Shown here in pieces: positions 11,491 through 22,444 of a DNA stretch of 64,000 nucleotides. Origin of the DNA: Microplitis mediator (Eukaryota; Arthropoda; Insecta; Hymenoptera; Braconidae); assembly GCF_029852145.1 (NCBI RefSeq), contig NC_079973.1:13412385-13476384 (forward strand), read 5' to 3'. The notes beneath the pieces were generated by a model, which ran no database searches, had not been told where the DNA came from, and was given only the letters and a program-made list of their open reading frames with translations. How positions within the stretch are numbered: position 1 is the stretch's first letter; the number at the start of each line of letters is the position of its first letter. A program made the translations under genes and the position numbers.

Positions 11491-12222
11491 TTATCCATAA
11501 AAAAATTGAGAAGCAATTGGCACCGCGGGTACGATTTCGTCATCTGTTAAAGGGTTAATTGTGTTAACATTAGGCAATTCGTCCTTATTAATTGTATTAA
11601 TAACTCCTCTTAATCCTTTAACAGTTACTTCATTCACGTTATTCATCACATTGTTAATATCAATTCGTCCATTGTTACCAATGATAGTAATTGTGCAAAC
11701 ATTACTATTACGATTATTAACTTGTATATATTCACTATTACCGGTAATTATTATTTCAACAATATTTCTATCACGATTGTTTACAATTATTCTTTCACTG
11801 TTACCATTAATTATTATTTTATTAATATTCTCACTGTTGTTATCAATTATAATTTCATTGCTATCGTGATTAATGGTCATGGTACATTTGTTCTTATCTA
11901 GATTTCTAATAGTAAGTGAACCGTTTATACTATCGAAGGTACAATTTTGAACTTTGTGATTATCGTTATTAATAGCGATGATTCCGCTGGTTTCAGTTGG
12001 ACATGATGCTTCTTCATGGCCAATGCTGTTGAAAAATTCAATTTTCCTACGATGATAACTGGCAGAATCCTTACTTTTAAAAACAACTTTATCGTTGACA
12101 AAAGTTAAATAAGAATTCTCAGGAACATCATATTTTTTCCGAATACATGTATATGTATTATTAAGATTCCAATCACATGTTGTCACTGACGTTATTGATC
12201 CATCCTCGTGAAATTTCACTAT
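11491..12222 (-). CDS. Predicted secreted protein with 21-residue repeats (large 3' exon)
   Basis: This 243-residue open exon ends at TAA 11491-11493. It begins after the acceptor TTTATTATAG at 12223, so the frame enters in phase 0 with IVKFHEDGS. The N-terminal third (to about residue 105) is Cys-containing with no repeat: cysteines lie in TTCDW, YTCIRK, ASCPTE and QNCTFD. About residues 110-215 hold five tandem units of about 21 residues, built on IIINGNSERIIVNN-RN-V. This is the pattern of a beta-helix or beta-solenoid. The tail ends ASQFFYG. The exon has no own ATG; the first internal candidate is GTG. A signal-peptide exon with a matching phase lies at 28235-28291 on the same strand. I do not recognise the family. 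Confidence 0.6.
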   Translation of the reverse strand: MVKFHEDGSITSVTTCDWNLNNTYTCIRKKYDVPENSYLTFVNDKVVFKSKDSASYHRRKIEFFNSIGHEEASCPTETSGIIAINNDNHKVQNCTFDSINGSLTIRNLDKNKCTMTINHDSNEIIIDNNSENINKIIINGNSERIIVNNRDRNIVEIIITGNSEYIQVNNRNSNVCTITIIGNNGRIDINNVMNNVNEVTVKGLRGVINTINKDELPNVNTINPLTDDEIVPAVPIASQFFYG

Positions 12223-12457
12223 CTATAATAAACAAAGTATATATTACTTTTTTTTCTTATTTAGTGCAATACGTATAGAAAGACCCGCACGCAAAAACAT
12301 AAAGTCCAGTCATATAGCATATATGCGGCTTATATCTTTAGTATTTTCGTATACAATTTATATTAAAAAAAAAGGTTTATGATCAAAAATGAAACTCGAA
12401 ACGAAAATAACATTTTTTACCTCTTCAGGGATCCTAATATATATGTATATATAAATA

Positions 12458-12572
12458 CACTGGTCACAGAAATTAAGGGATAGAAAAACAATTCGAAATT
12501 TTTGGGTGATTTTCAACATGCTGTAACTCGGTAAAACATATTCGTAGAGAAAAAATAAAAAAAAATTTGGAA
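12458..12572 (+). repeat. Tc1-like terminal fragment (CACTGGTCACAGAAATTAAGG)
   Basis: CACTGGTCACAGAAATTAAG followed by a segment ending in the word CTGTAACTCGGTAAA matches, inverted, the stretch 26523-26609. It is one end of a repeat family whose other end is missing here. Confidence 0.45.
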
Positions 12573-12680
12573 AATCCAAAAGTGCACGCCTCGAACGTTC
12601 ATACTACAATAAAATTAATTATTAATGTTTTTTCTTTATTACAAAATTTTTAAATAAACATATAGACATTTCTTATTTTT
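12573..12680 (+). repeat. Unit U fragment, interrupted
   Basis: GGAAAATCCAAAAGTGCAC and following sequence match 24782-24890 and, inverted, 36960-37070. The copy continues at 14675 after the CTTCCCGCT-family insertion. Confidence 0.7.
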
Positions 12681-12836
12681 AACTTCCCGCTATAAATCGA
12701 CGATTTTCGAAAAATTGGGAAGTTATTGTTTTCACGCCGATTCGCGAAAATCGAAATTTCATCAGATATCGACGTTCTGAGGTCCTATGAAGCTATTCTG
12801 ACTATTTTTAGAATGATGTCCGAGTGTCTGTATGTA

Positions 12837-12970
<134 letters not shown>

Positions 12971-14203
12971 CCCGACTAGAAATTGTCCCAATACATATAT
13001 TGGGCCCCAATTGGGAATCGCTGTGGCATGCCCAGTCGGGCTATCCCAGTCAGAACCCGATCGGGAACTTGTTGGGATATCCCAACGCAAAAATCACCTA
13101 CCCATCAGTTTTTCCTAAGTGGGACCCAATTGGGAACTCGTTGGGATAGCCCAATGCAAAAGTAAATAACTTTTATTGGTTTTGCCACATCGGGACTCAA
13201 TTGGGAACTCGTTGGGATATCCCAATGGAATCATAAATAACTTTGACTGGTTTTGCCACATTGGGACCCAATTGGGAACTCGTTGGGATATCCTAATGCA
13301 AAAATTATTATTATTTTAATAACTTTTATGATTCATATATAATCTAAAAGGCTTGAAATTTGTTATTGAAATTTTTTTTTTTTCAAAAATTTGATAATAA
13401 AAGAAATTTGTATTTTACACTCGTACACAATATTTATGTTAAAATTACTTTTTTATTTATCTAAATTGTTTATAAATAATTTCATTTTATCAAATTTATT
13501 TAATTTTCAAATCAAATTGATTTTCAGTTCTTCTGAATAGGATATTCTGTTTTGTGTCCCTCCCTCTTCTCTTTTCAATTTCTTCTAGTATAATTTTAAT
13601 CGACTAATTTTTTCTTGATTTACTTGAAGTACCTTGAGATTTTAATTTGGTAATCCATTTGATCGTAAAATTTTTTAATTTTTTTTTAATATTTTGTTTA
13701 CTGGCTAAAAATTAAACAAAGTACAGAATAATAATATATTTATACAAAGAGTACGTCGATTATTATATCACGGATTGTTTATTTCTTCAAGTTATTCTTT
13801 GGTATTATGATGAATATATTATTTACACTCACGCGATCGCATACGTGGGTCAGCGCAGTGGATAGCATCAAAGACTTTGGATCGGAAGGATGCAGGTTCG
13901 CACCCAGCAGTCATCGGGATTTTTTCATCAGTCAAAATCATATATAATTGCTCTGAGTAACGCATTTAAAACATACATTACATTTCGGATCTAATTAAAA
14001 TTATTTTATTTTTTTTTTGCAATTTAATATTTTTTTAATAGGGATCGCACGTTTGGGATTACGTAGGTCTTACCCAATTGGGAACCTATTGGGATTGCCC
14101 GATCGGGGCCCAAGTACGTTTCTGCGTTACATCCCAACGTAGGGTCCCCATTGGGCAACCCAATTGGTTCCCAAGTGGGTGCACCTAAAAATTTCTAGTC
14201 GGG
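12971..14203. mobile_element. CCC-type element with CCCAATTGGG/GTTGGGATATCCCAA keywords, AC duplication
   Basis: The TIRs are CCCGACTAGAAATT and the exact inverted AATTTCTAGTCGGG. The dinucleotide AC flanks both ends (12969-12970 and 14204-14205). Both subterminal parts are packed with the palindromes CCCAATTGGG, GTTGGGATATCCCAA and CCCGATCGGG. The centre is AT-rich and holds a tRNA-like sequence at 13846-13920. There is no ORF. Confidence 0.85.
13846..13920 (+). ncRNA. tRNA-like sequence inside the CCC element
   Basis: It has an A-box-like TCAGCGCAGTGG, an anticodon-arm-like AAGACTTTGGATC and a B box GGTTCGCACCC with pairing flanks. It resembles a tRNA-Gln-type (TTG) head but the acceptor stem is poor. 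It is probably a tRNA-derived SINE head rather than a working tRNA. A T run follows. Confidence 0.45.
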
Positions 14204-14674
14204 ACCGGCTTATAACTTTTTAACTAATGAACCGATTTGGAAGGTTAAGGCAGTAATCGAAAGAGCTTGTTGGCCATCAACTTTTCTGAAAATTTCAGAT
14301 CATTTGATCAAGTAGATTCGAAAATATTGGCGAATTACGGAAAAAAAATTTTTTTTTTTTTTAGTTTTTTATTAATTTCTCAGAAGCGACTCAAACGATC
14401 GACTTCAAAATCTAATCAGCTCTAGAACTCACTAAAACGCGTCGATTGCCGCCTCAACCATTGAAATCGCTCGATTCGTTCGTGAGATATCGTGGGAGAT
14501 AGAAATGCTAAAAACAGTTTTTTTCGAAAAGAATGGGATACAATAGTATTTTCGAGCTCGGAGAGCTCGAAAATGTACTCACAACAATGCTTTCAAGCTC
14601 AAAGAGCTCGAAAACAGCGGGAAGTTTTGGGGCTGACCCGCAGGGTCAACCGATAGACAGATTTTTTTTTTTTT

Positions 14675-15250
14675 AATTTAGTTAATTGGATAACAGTTGG
14701 AAAGTCGATTTGTCACACGATATAATAAAAAAAAAAAAAATTATCTGATGGTAAAGTGGAGCCTTATAATATCAGCAAAGTTTCATGATAATCATGCCTA
14801 CTTATATTTGTGGGGGAAAAATGGCGGATTAAGCATTAGTAAACATAATCAGTTTTCAGTTTTTAATTGATAATAAATGAACAAGAAGGACTACAGTAGT
14901 AATATTTAAAAGTCTTCTGTTCTACTAAAATCTGAAGCTATCGAAAAAAAAATTGGACTGATTAATTGAGTTTTTCGAGAGATATCTTGCTCACACACGG
15001 ACTTCCCAATTGACGTCCAACTAGTCTCATGTTAAATAATTTTTTTCTTATTATAGTGTAGCTAAATGAAATTTTTAATTAAATCCAAATTATTCTTTAG
15101 AATTTTCTCTAGACATTGGTGTACTTTTTTTTCCACAGAGGTGATTTATGAAATCAGCAGAAATGATTAAAAGGTAGGAAAATCCCGTTTTCACGACAAG
15201 TCGATTATAGAGCACAACCTCTCCCGCTATCGCGTCCGAGGCGTGCAAAA
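14675..15250 (+). repeat. Unit U segment
   Basis: AATTTAGTTAATTGGATAAC through CCGAGGCGTGCAAAA is over 90% alike to 24902-25480 and 59208-59770, and is inverted at 36365-36950. It holds no coding sequence. Confidence 0.85.
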
Positions 15251-15540
15251 TGTTGTAAGAAAAGTATGATTGTTATTTAATAAAATTCTCACTCTAACTA
15301 CGGTCAACATAGGGAATGCATGTTAAACGTACGATTTTTAATTGTTAATATTTCAAAATTTACTACCGCAAGGACTATTTAAAAAAATTCCTGCGTATAC
15401 AGGACACTTCAAAGTATTTGTATTTAAAAATTGAAAGATATTGTAAGAAAAGTGATTATCCGATGAACCTCCTTAATTGTGCGGTTGAGGCGAAGCTCTA
15501 ATGATCAATAAAATTCCGATTTTACCGATCGGAAGATCGA
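15251..15540 (+). repeat. Repeat shared with 36085-36370 (inverted)
   Basis: The words TTGTAAGAAAAGTATGATTG, ACCGCAAGGACTATTT and AATTGTGCGGTTGAGGCGAA recur inverted upstream of the unit U copy at 36 kb. Here, as there, the segment abuts the GCACGCCTCGGACGCG end. 15541-15660 holds CGTGGCTAAGCGG and GTTCGAGCC words, but in an order that does not make a tRNA. Confidence 0.75.
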
Positions 15541-15677
15541 GACCTCCGTTCGAGCCCGACGCGTGGCTAAGCGGTCACCCAGCCGAGTAGCAATCATGCT
15601 CGATAAAATATGGTGTCTCATTTTACCCCATTCTCCCTTATATTATTTAAAATTCTAAATTAAAATCTTTGAATTAC

Positions 15678-15740
15678 TGAGGTAAAACTTATATCCGAGT
15701 TTATCGATAAAAAGTGGTAACTAGACTGCTGCGGGTACGG
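15678..15740 (-). pseudogene. SV2-like transporter, downstream exon with in-frame stop
   Basis: The exon follows acceptor CCTTGCAG (15741-15748) and ends at donor GTAATT. The reading is AAVPAAV, stop (TAG at 15721-15723), LPLFIDKLGYKFYL. The VP...PLFxDKLGxKxxL pattern is typical of the membrane segment plus loop after the large lumenal loop in SV2-like MFS transporters. The TAG means either decay, an assembly or base error, or a different exon border. Its partner exon is 19079-19426. The LTR retrotransposon lies between them, within the intron. Confidence 0.45.
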
Positions 15741-15756
15741 CTGCAAGGCATAATAT

Positions 15757-16013
15757 TGTAACGAACGTGAAACTGATCTTTTAAATATTTGAATAGCTAG
15801 AAAACAAATGCCTTCTTCTCTTGTTTTATAGATACGCGACAAAAGTCAGTCAGTCTCATATTGACAGTTAAACAGCAAACATTATATCTCAATAAACTAT
15901 ATATTGCTCTTGCTTTCTTTTACTGCTGTTAATTGTGGTGTTATTATTTCTAATATAAGTGTGTTATCATTGTAGTGTATAAGTGATATTAATTTAAAAT
16001 ACCAATCACTAAA
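15757..16013 (+). repeat. 5' LTR of Ty3/gypsy element
   Basis: This 257-bp LTR starts TGTAACGAACGTG and ends CACTAAA; the 3' copy ends in the canonical CACTACA. It is nearly identical to 18666-18922. The 4-bp target duplication ATAT lies at 15753-15756 and 18923-18926. Confidence 0.9.
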
Positions 16014-16199
16014 ATTTGGTGTCAGAAGTGCGCGTAACCTTCGTGTGGATTTACAAATATAAAATAAAAATAGCTGTCAAAATATTGCGACGCGACGGGA
16101 AAGGCAAAGATTTGAAACGATCGTGTTTTTGATATTAAAAAAAAAGATGTGAATTCAGTGATTAATTAAACGGATTTAGTGAAAACATATTTTTTTTTT

Positions 16200-16660
16200 T
16201 AATTTGTGATAAAGTGCGCGTGTGAATTTAAATAAATTTAGTGATGAATTAAATAAGTTTTGTGAATATGTGTTATTATATTAAAGTGCGTGTAGTAAAA
16301 TAAGTAAATTCGGTGATGAATTAAAAAAAAAAAAAAACAAAGTTCTGTGGATATGTGTTATAGTGGTAAAGTTCGCGTAGTAATATAGATAAATACGGTG
16401 ATGAATTAATTAAAATTTGTAAATATATTTTATAATATAGATTTCAAGTGCGTGTAATAATTTAAACGAATTCAGTGATTAAATAGTTAAGTTTTGTGAA
16501 AATATTTTTCTTAATCGGTGTCAAAGTGCGTATTTGAATTTATTTGTGTGATGTACTACATATAAAAAAAAAAAAGTTCGGGATTAATGAATTAGTGTTG
16601 TGAAAATATTTCTATTAATTTGTGTTAAAGTGCGGGTATGAGTAATTACGTGTGTGATAA
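16200..16660 (+). repeat. Tandem ~75-85-bp repeats in the retrotransposon leader
   Basis: The consensus word AAGTGCGTGTAATAA followed by GTGATGAATTAA and a GTGAATATGTGTTAT segment recurs about six times. Runs of A occur in several units. It lies just after the primer binding site, where untranslated leader is expected. Confidence 0.7.
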
Positions 16661-17198
16661 AAATATAAAATAATAGTGATCAAAATATTAAACTCCGGGT
16701 AGTCTTATTATTTTTTTTTAACAAAACAGTGAAGCCGGAAGAATATTTTATTAGCATCAATTGAGGAGTTGAAGTTGAATTGATAGACAACTCGAAATTC
16801 AGAAAGGATAAATTTGGTGATGTATCATTATTTAATAATAATTATAGTTAGATAAAATTTAAAAAAAAAAAAAAAAGTACAAATTAGCTAAAAATATCGT
16901 GACATCTAACCGCTCTTTCGTTTTGTAATCGATTGACATGATTAATAAACCGGGTACATTGGATGATTCTATGATGTAGAACGATAGATAAACGATTTTG
17001 AATAGATAGTAATATTTGAAAATTTTTGTCTGGGCTATATAATACCTCAAGTATTTTATCAAGTCAATGAATAAGTTTTATACGGATAAATAGGAAAATT
17101 TTGTGAAACTGCTGAGATTACTATCATGAGTTAAATTTAAAAAAAAAAAAAAAGAAAAGTCGATATTAACGGAAATAATTAAAAAAATTTATTTACTT

Positions 17199-17330
17199 CA
17201 ATGCGATTGGGAGGGTCCTTATGAAATTGAAAATAGGCTAAATAACGTAGCTTATAGAATCAGAAAAATCCCCAAAGGAAAATATAAAATCGTGCATGTA
17301 AACCGTCTTGCACCGTACTGTGATCAATAA
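17199..17330 (+). pseudogene. Ty3/gypsy integrase C-terminal (GPY/F) domain remnant
   Basis: The frame contains WEGPYEIENRLNNVAYRI and KIVHVNRLAPYC followed by TAA at 17328-17330. GPY plus the KxVHVNRLAPY tail is the signature of the chromodomain-less gypsy integrase C-terminus. About 40 codons remain; the upstream pol is deleted. Confidence 0.8.
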
Positions 17331-17339
17331 GAAAAATAA

Positions 17340-17730
17340 AAGAGAAGTCCGGCTGGGACCCTGAACGATCTCAGTGTAGAAGTTGTAAAGGGTTCCCGGG
17401 ATTCTGTAGTCAATTAGTAAGTCTAGGATATCTTGCAAACTGATAGAATTGAAGATGTCTGAACGACTGCTAAAGACTGGTATAGTCCTTAGGAGAAGTC
17501 TGACAGTGGACCCTGAATAACCACACTGTAGACGTTGTTGAAAAGTTCCCGAGATTCTGAAAGAAGTCTGGCTGAGGGCTCTGAACGATTTCGGTGGTAA
17601 CGTTGTTCGAGGGATTCCCGGGATTCTATAAGGACTGGAATGTTCTAAGTTCGGTTATTAGCTTGAGGGAAGTCCGTCTGAGGACCCTGAACGATTAGTC
17701 GTTGTAAGGGGTTCCCGGGATTCTTGGGCC
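17340..17730 (+). repeat. Four ~90-120-bp tandem repeats downstream of pol
   Basis: GAAGTCCGGCTGGGACCCTG and AGGGTTCCCGGGATTCT recur four times with drift. They lie between the integrase stop and the 3' LTR, in place of any env. Confidence 0.75.
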
Positions 17731-18665
17731 TTTGATGAGAGACTGGATATTTCTTTTGGTTTAAGTGAGCTCAGCTCAAATCAAAAGTTTGAATTCTTAG
17801 GACTTATCATTGGTCAACAGTATCCTGACTGGAGCTTTGGGATCCATCCGGAGTTGGCATAGTCAACATTTCTCTTAAGTAGTGCACGACTTCTGAGAGA
17901 TAGGTGGATGCCCTGGAGAGTTTCCGAGGAACTTTTAGGGGGAAAATTGAAATTCGTTGCGTGTATTATTCAGTAATCATTGATGTGTTAGCTCGAGATA
18001 ACATATCGGCATATGAGCTGAATGGGCCGAGCGGTAGAACATTGAGCATTTAAGATCGAAAAAGTAACAAATTGATCACACTAAAAGTTTATAATGAATA
18101 ACTGATAAATAATAGAATGTAATGATGAAATATGTTTAAATATGAAATTTAATAAAATGTTGGAGATACTCGTTTTGTTTTTTCTATTATGTGCAGATAA
18201 TATTTCCAATTTCATTGGGGAAGGAGAGAAGGAGTCCATTCCTAGTCCTTCAAGGAGGAGAGGAAGGAGTTCCTGTTCCCATCCCGTACCTGATCCTATT
18301 CCCATTGAAGGTCCATTCAATCAAGAGGAGGGTTACATTTTAATTTTATTTATTTGATTCGCCGAATAGGAAAATAGAATCACACGTATCGATTAACTTC
18401 TTAGCAGAATATTTTATTTTTTTTTACTATCAATTCTTAGCTCAATTTAACTATAGACTATTTTTTTTTATTTTTTTATTATCTTTGCGTTAGCCTACAG
18501 GGTTGTTTTTGGGCTATGGTGTATTTTTCCCTGTAGGATGATAGATAGGGTGTGTTGGGACCATAGCGAAATCGAACCAAGATTGCAAATGGTTTTAATT
18601 TCAATTAAGTTCGATTCTTCCAACACAATTTTTATCGGGACGATAATTTATTGAGAAAGGGGTAG

Positions 18666-18922
18666 TGTAACGAATATGAAACTGATCTTTTAAATATTTG
18701 AATAGCTAGAAAACAAATGCCTTCTTCTCTTGTTTTATAGATACGCGACAAAAGTCAGTCAGTCTTATATTGACAGTTAAACAGCAAACATTATATCTCA
18801 ATAAACTATATATTGCTTTTGCTTTCTTTTACTGCTGTTAATTGTGGTGTTATTATTTCTAATATAAGTGTGTTATCATTGTAGTGTATAAGTGATATTA
18901 ATTTAAAATACCGATCACTACA
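18666..18922 (+). repeat. 3' LTR of Ty3/gypsy element
   Basis: It starts TGTAACGAATATG and ends CACTACA. It differs from the 5' LTR at only a few positions, so the insertion is fairly recent. Confidence 0.9.
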
Positions 18923-19078
18923 ATATTATCGTACGTAGGTAGACCGTATGGTCTATTTCATATGGACAGGCATAGCTATCAAAACCATTTTTCTGTTAAA
19001 ATTATAAATGCACTTAATTAATTTGAAATAATTACACATATTACATTGGTCAATAGTATATATAGTTATTTGAATTAC

Positions 19079-19426
19079 TAGCGTAGCATTTGTTGAATAA
19101 AGTTTTTCTGAAACAAGGCAGACACTTGCAGTCATGTTAGGATATTTTTCTTCGAACATTGCAAATCTTTCGAAAATTTCGGGAATCCATATCATTATGA
19201 GAGAAAGTGAGTACGAAGTACCGTACGTTGATACACAAATAATCAACGTTCTATTCAAATAAGGTGGCTTCATAATTTCCTTGACTTGTTTGATAAATTT
19301 AATAAATTTCTTGGAAAAAGTGGATTCATTTCCGATCGTTTCGTTTGATAATTTTATTTTTGATAAAAAATCATTAATGTCTGGATCATTTAGTGTTTTC
19401 AAACATTGCTGTATAAATTTAAATTA
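19079..19426 (-). CDS. SV2-like MFS transporter, internal exon
   Basis: The exon starts after acceptor TTTATACAG and reads QCLKTLNDPD. It runs through a hydrophilic linker to MKPPYLNRTLIICVSTYG, one membrane helix, then MIWIPEIFERF and EEKYPNMTASVCL, and reaches donor GTAATT at about 19078. The PPYL, (M)WxPEI, YPN-T-S-CLV pattern matches the sixth-seventh membrane segment and large lumenal loop of insect SV2-like (synaptic vesicle glycoprotein 2-related) transporters. The open frame runs on to 18953, but those codons look intronic. No N-terminal half was found within the window. Given the stop in the next exon, the locus may be a pseudogene. Confidence 0.5.
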
Positions 19427-19539
19427 AGAATTATTTCATACGAGAAAAACAAATTTATTATATTATATATTCTCTAAAAGTAGATTAGCAAAATCTAGTA
19501 GCAAATAGTAAATATTCACTAATTCAGTTTTAGAGACTA

Positions 19540-20673
19540 TTAACCCTTTAATGCTTGGCCTTGAAACCCCCTAAGGATTTGAGTGAAGAACTGTAAGAGC
19601 GGGCATAACTCTGGGCATGGAAGACAGTACCGTAGTCTGTGCAATTGGCATACTTAAGTGATCAAAAAATTGAAAATTTTTTCAGTAGCACATATCAACT
19701 TTTATCAAATGAATATATTATTAATGTAACAGAATTATTAATTTATTAATCATATATTATTGAAATTAAATATAGGAGAGGGTGGGGCAGAGCGGCCACC
19801 CTGGAATTTTGATAAAAAAAAAAATTTTTTTTTTTCAACTAATTACTATAAATCCGATATGTTTGCGCATTTTTACCCCTACGCATGACATTTGGGGCAA
19901 AATGAACAAGCCCAAAATTTTGAAAAAGTGATTTTTTCATATTTTTATCGTCAAATTAAAAAAAAATTAGTATAATCCCACATTTCTAGCCCTACGCACA
20001 ACACCTGGGGCAAAATGGACCAACCGAAACTTCTTAAAAATTATTTTTTCATATTTTTCGGCCGTTTCTCTATGTAAGAGGCAAATTTGATCACTAAAAA
20101 TTTATAAAAATTAAATTTTTTTTTTTAGTTGATAAATTGTTGAAATAAAGTAAAACTATAGAATTGATTTTTTTTTTTATTAAATAACAATTAGTAATTA
20201 AGGTAATCGAGAGTGAACGATTTATTACACTTTAAAAAATTTTTTTTGAGTAATATAAAACCAAAAATAGTTGTTAAGAGAAACAAATACATTCTTAATG
20301 ACAAAAACAATTAAAAAAAAAAAAAAAAAAACGAAAAAAAAAATTTTTTTATCACTTTTTGGAGGGGGGGCCGCTCTGCTCCACCCTCCCCCAAATTGAT
20401 TATTGTTCATAATAATAATCAATATAAGTACAATTATTTGAATGACTTTACTTTTCGGATGAACATACTTAGGTTAGCATCATGTAAACAAACTTGTATG
20501 TATATTCTGTATATCTTAGCTACGGCACTGTCGCAGCACAAGCGCTGAACTAAAGAACAGAGAGAGGGAATTCATCGTGACACTAACACAAGTAAAATCT
20601 GTTTTATGATTGGCGCTATCCCCAAACAGCTCACACCAAGATCCCTCGAGACCCCAAAGCATCAAAGGGTTAA
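19540..20673. mobile_element. TTAA-flanked TIR element hosting a nested G-rich element
   Basis: The ends are TTAACCCTTTAATGCTTGG and the inverted TTAACCCTTTGATGCTTTGG. TTAA targets and CCCT termini are the piggyBac pattern. There is no transposase. The G-rich TIR element 19775-20392 lies inside it. The frame at 20516-20842 on the minus strand crosses the right terminus and is not a gene. Confidence 0.7.
19775..20392 (-). mobile_element. G-rich TIR element, copy 3
   Basis: The left end is GGAGAGGGTGGGGCAGAGCGG, preceded by TA. The right end inverted is GGGGGAGGGTGGAGCAGAGCGG. The interior matches copy 2 (4219-4966) in reverse orientation, including the CTACGCATGACATTTGGGGC word. Confidence 0.8.
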
Positions 20674-21690
20674 AAAGTGGTTGATTATACGCTATTGGAA
20701 TTTCCGCCTCGGAAAAAATAATTTTAAAATTTGTTATGGTTTCCGAAAGATAGTAAATAATTAGTGAAGTTGCAAATTTAAGACCATTCTGAACTTTGAG
20801 GTGATCAATTTTGTAAATATAGAAAAATCTAATAACAAGCAAATTTTCGATTCCTAACCTCGTTTTTCAATAATACTGATAAGAGTCAAAGGCTGGTCAT
20901 AGTTGGTTTTAAAGTCGTTTTTTTTTTTTCGAAATGTATACATTTTTGTGTATGCTGTGGTGTCATAGTAAAGCTGGACCATGTTGATAATTTTTGTATG
21001 TCTTTATTTCGATTCACGCCAATGTTGAAGTCCACGAAGACATGGAACGCAATGTCCGGCTATACTATGACATCATCCCGGATCAAAAATTAAAATTGAT
21101 TTAAATTTGGTCTTCTTAAATCACGACTAAGTAAACCAGTTAATTCTAAACCATGGCAAATTTACACTAATCAATATCCTCCGATTGAAAGAAATGATTA
21201 AAAACGATTAATGATATATTCGCTTAATACTGAATTTCAAAACGTGATGACGACCATCTCTTCTAAAACTATTTTCAAATTTCGGAAATCACGATGAACA
21301 AAGCCGTGGACTTAACACTATAAAAAAAACTGTATTTGACTCTCGTATACTTTTTTTTGACTCTTTATTAAAAATGTTCAATTCTATAATTTTTTATCGT
21401 ACCTAGTAAGTTAGGAAAAGCTAATTTTGATCTACTTTCGAACATTTTTATAGTTTTACAGAAGTGTTTTTTAGTAGCCTTAAGTCGAACACTTCGTAAT
21501 ATCAGTAAGTCAACCATCACATCTTTCCTTGTATTTTAACAAGTTCGCGAATAGCGTAATAACAGTTCAATGTTGTGACACGTTTTTAAGTGTAGATGAG
21601 TCAACTCTTTTTCAAAAAAATTTTTGAATGGTCACTTTGTGGCAAAGTCTAATACATTATTTTTTGTTACTATTGCTCAGAACTTTTAAT
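20674..21690. other. Unassigned AT-rich stretch
   Basis: No recognisable domain, TIR pair or tRNA-like sequence is visible. Short frames are interrupted on both strands. Confidence 0.4.
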
Positions 21691-21907
21691 TTGGGAGGAC
21701 TCGAAGCTAAATGAATATTTAATTATAAGTAAGATAAGTTAACGTCATTTACAACTCAATATTAACGAAAGTTTCGTTTAAAAAAAAATGAGGAACGTGC
21801 TCGTCAATAAAATTATTTCCATTGTAGTAGTATTTAAATAAAAATAGAATAAATGATGGACGGTGTGGCTCAATAAGTTATAGATCAAATTGAACGAAAT
21901 CTAGTAG

Positions 21908-21985
21908 AGGGCCGGATAGCTCAACTGGAAGAGCACTCGATACGATTCCAACATGGTCTGAGTTCGAATCCCAGTTCAGGCTATC
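21908..21985 (+). ncRNA. tRNA-derived SINE head
   Basis: It has an A box TAGCTCAACTGG with GCTC/GAGC D stem and a B box GTTCGAATCCC with CTGAG-like T-stem remnants. The acceptor stem GGCCGGA pairs only in part with the 3' side. Many copies are present in the window (24589, 37186, 41038, 53755, 58888), so it is a repeat and not a functional tRNA gene. Confidence 0.6.
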
Positions 21986-22186
21986 TATGTGTTCTCAATT
22001 TATTTATAAATTGTCTTATTAAGAAGGTTAATTGTAAGCTTAGGTTTCACTATACGTACAAAAATTAGATAAGTTGAATTATAAAATATATATAGTATAT
22101 ATATAAATTTTCAGAAGTTACTTCGCGACTCTGTGGTAGATGGCACTGCTTGGAGCGCTTCTCACATGTACTCGTCATAACAGTAG

Positions 22187-22444
22187 TTAGAATATATAAG
22201 ATTTCCAATGCTGTGTTAATGTCACCCCTGTGAGAGTCCAATGAATAGGTCTTAAGCGTCGGGCACGGACGTTAATGACGCATGTCGTTCTCCGTGTTCT
22301 TGTGGCAGTCCCCATATTCGAACCGGGAAGAGAGCGAGACTCTCGGACTGAGTTTCGAATCTCCGGGTCACGGACGATGATGGCATCTGCCATCCTCCGG
22401 GATATGGTGGTAGTTCCCCGCACCTCGACTATCTGGGTGATCAT
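22187..22444. other. GC-rich core of unit U, open on both strands
   Basis: The same core recurs at 38583-38840 (inverted), 50742-50981 (inverted) and 57331-57616. In each copy both a 71-codon frame (plus sense of U) and a 79-85-codon frame (antisense) stay open. It contains GGTTCGAA-type words. No known protein family is recognised. Openness on both strands may simply follow from GC content and few substitutions. Confidence 0.4.

Larger units (their letters stand above)
15757..18922 (+). mobile_element. Ty3/gypsy LTR retrotransposon, internally deleted
   Basis: Two LTRs bound a 2.65-kb interior. The primer binding site TGGTGTCAGAAGTGCG starts at 16017 and a purine tract (AGAAAGGGGTAG) precedes the 3' LTR. 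No gag, protease or RT frame survives. Only the integrase C-terminus is recognisable, at 17208-17330. A block of ~75-85-bp tandem repeats fills 16200-16650 and a second tandem block fills 17340-17720. The small frame at 18142-18357 is unassigned. The element lies in the intron of the SV2-like gene, in the opposite orientation to that gene. Confidence 0.85.

Noticed and set aside
15545..15600. Possible tRNA (GTTCGAGCC and TGGCTAAGCGG)
   Set aside because: The B-box-like word precedes the A-box-like word and no cloverleaf forms.
20516..20842. 108-codon minus-strand frame near the SV2-like exon
   Set aside because: It crosses the TTAA element terminus and has no SV2 motif.
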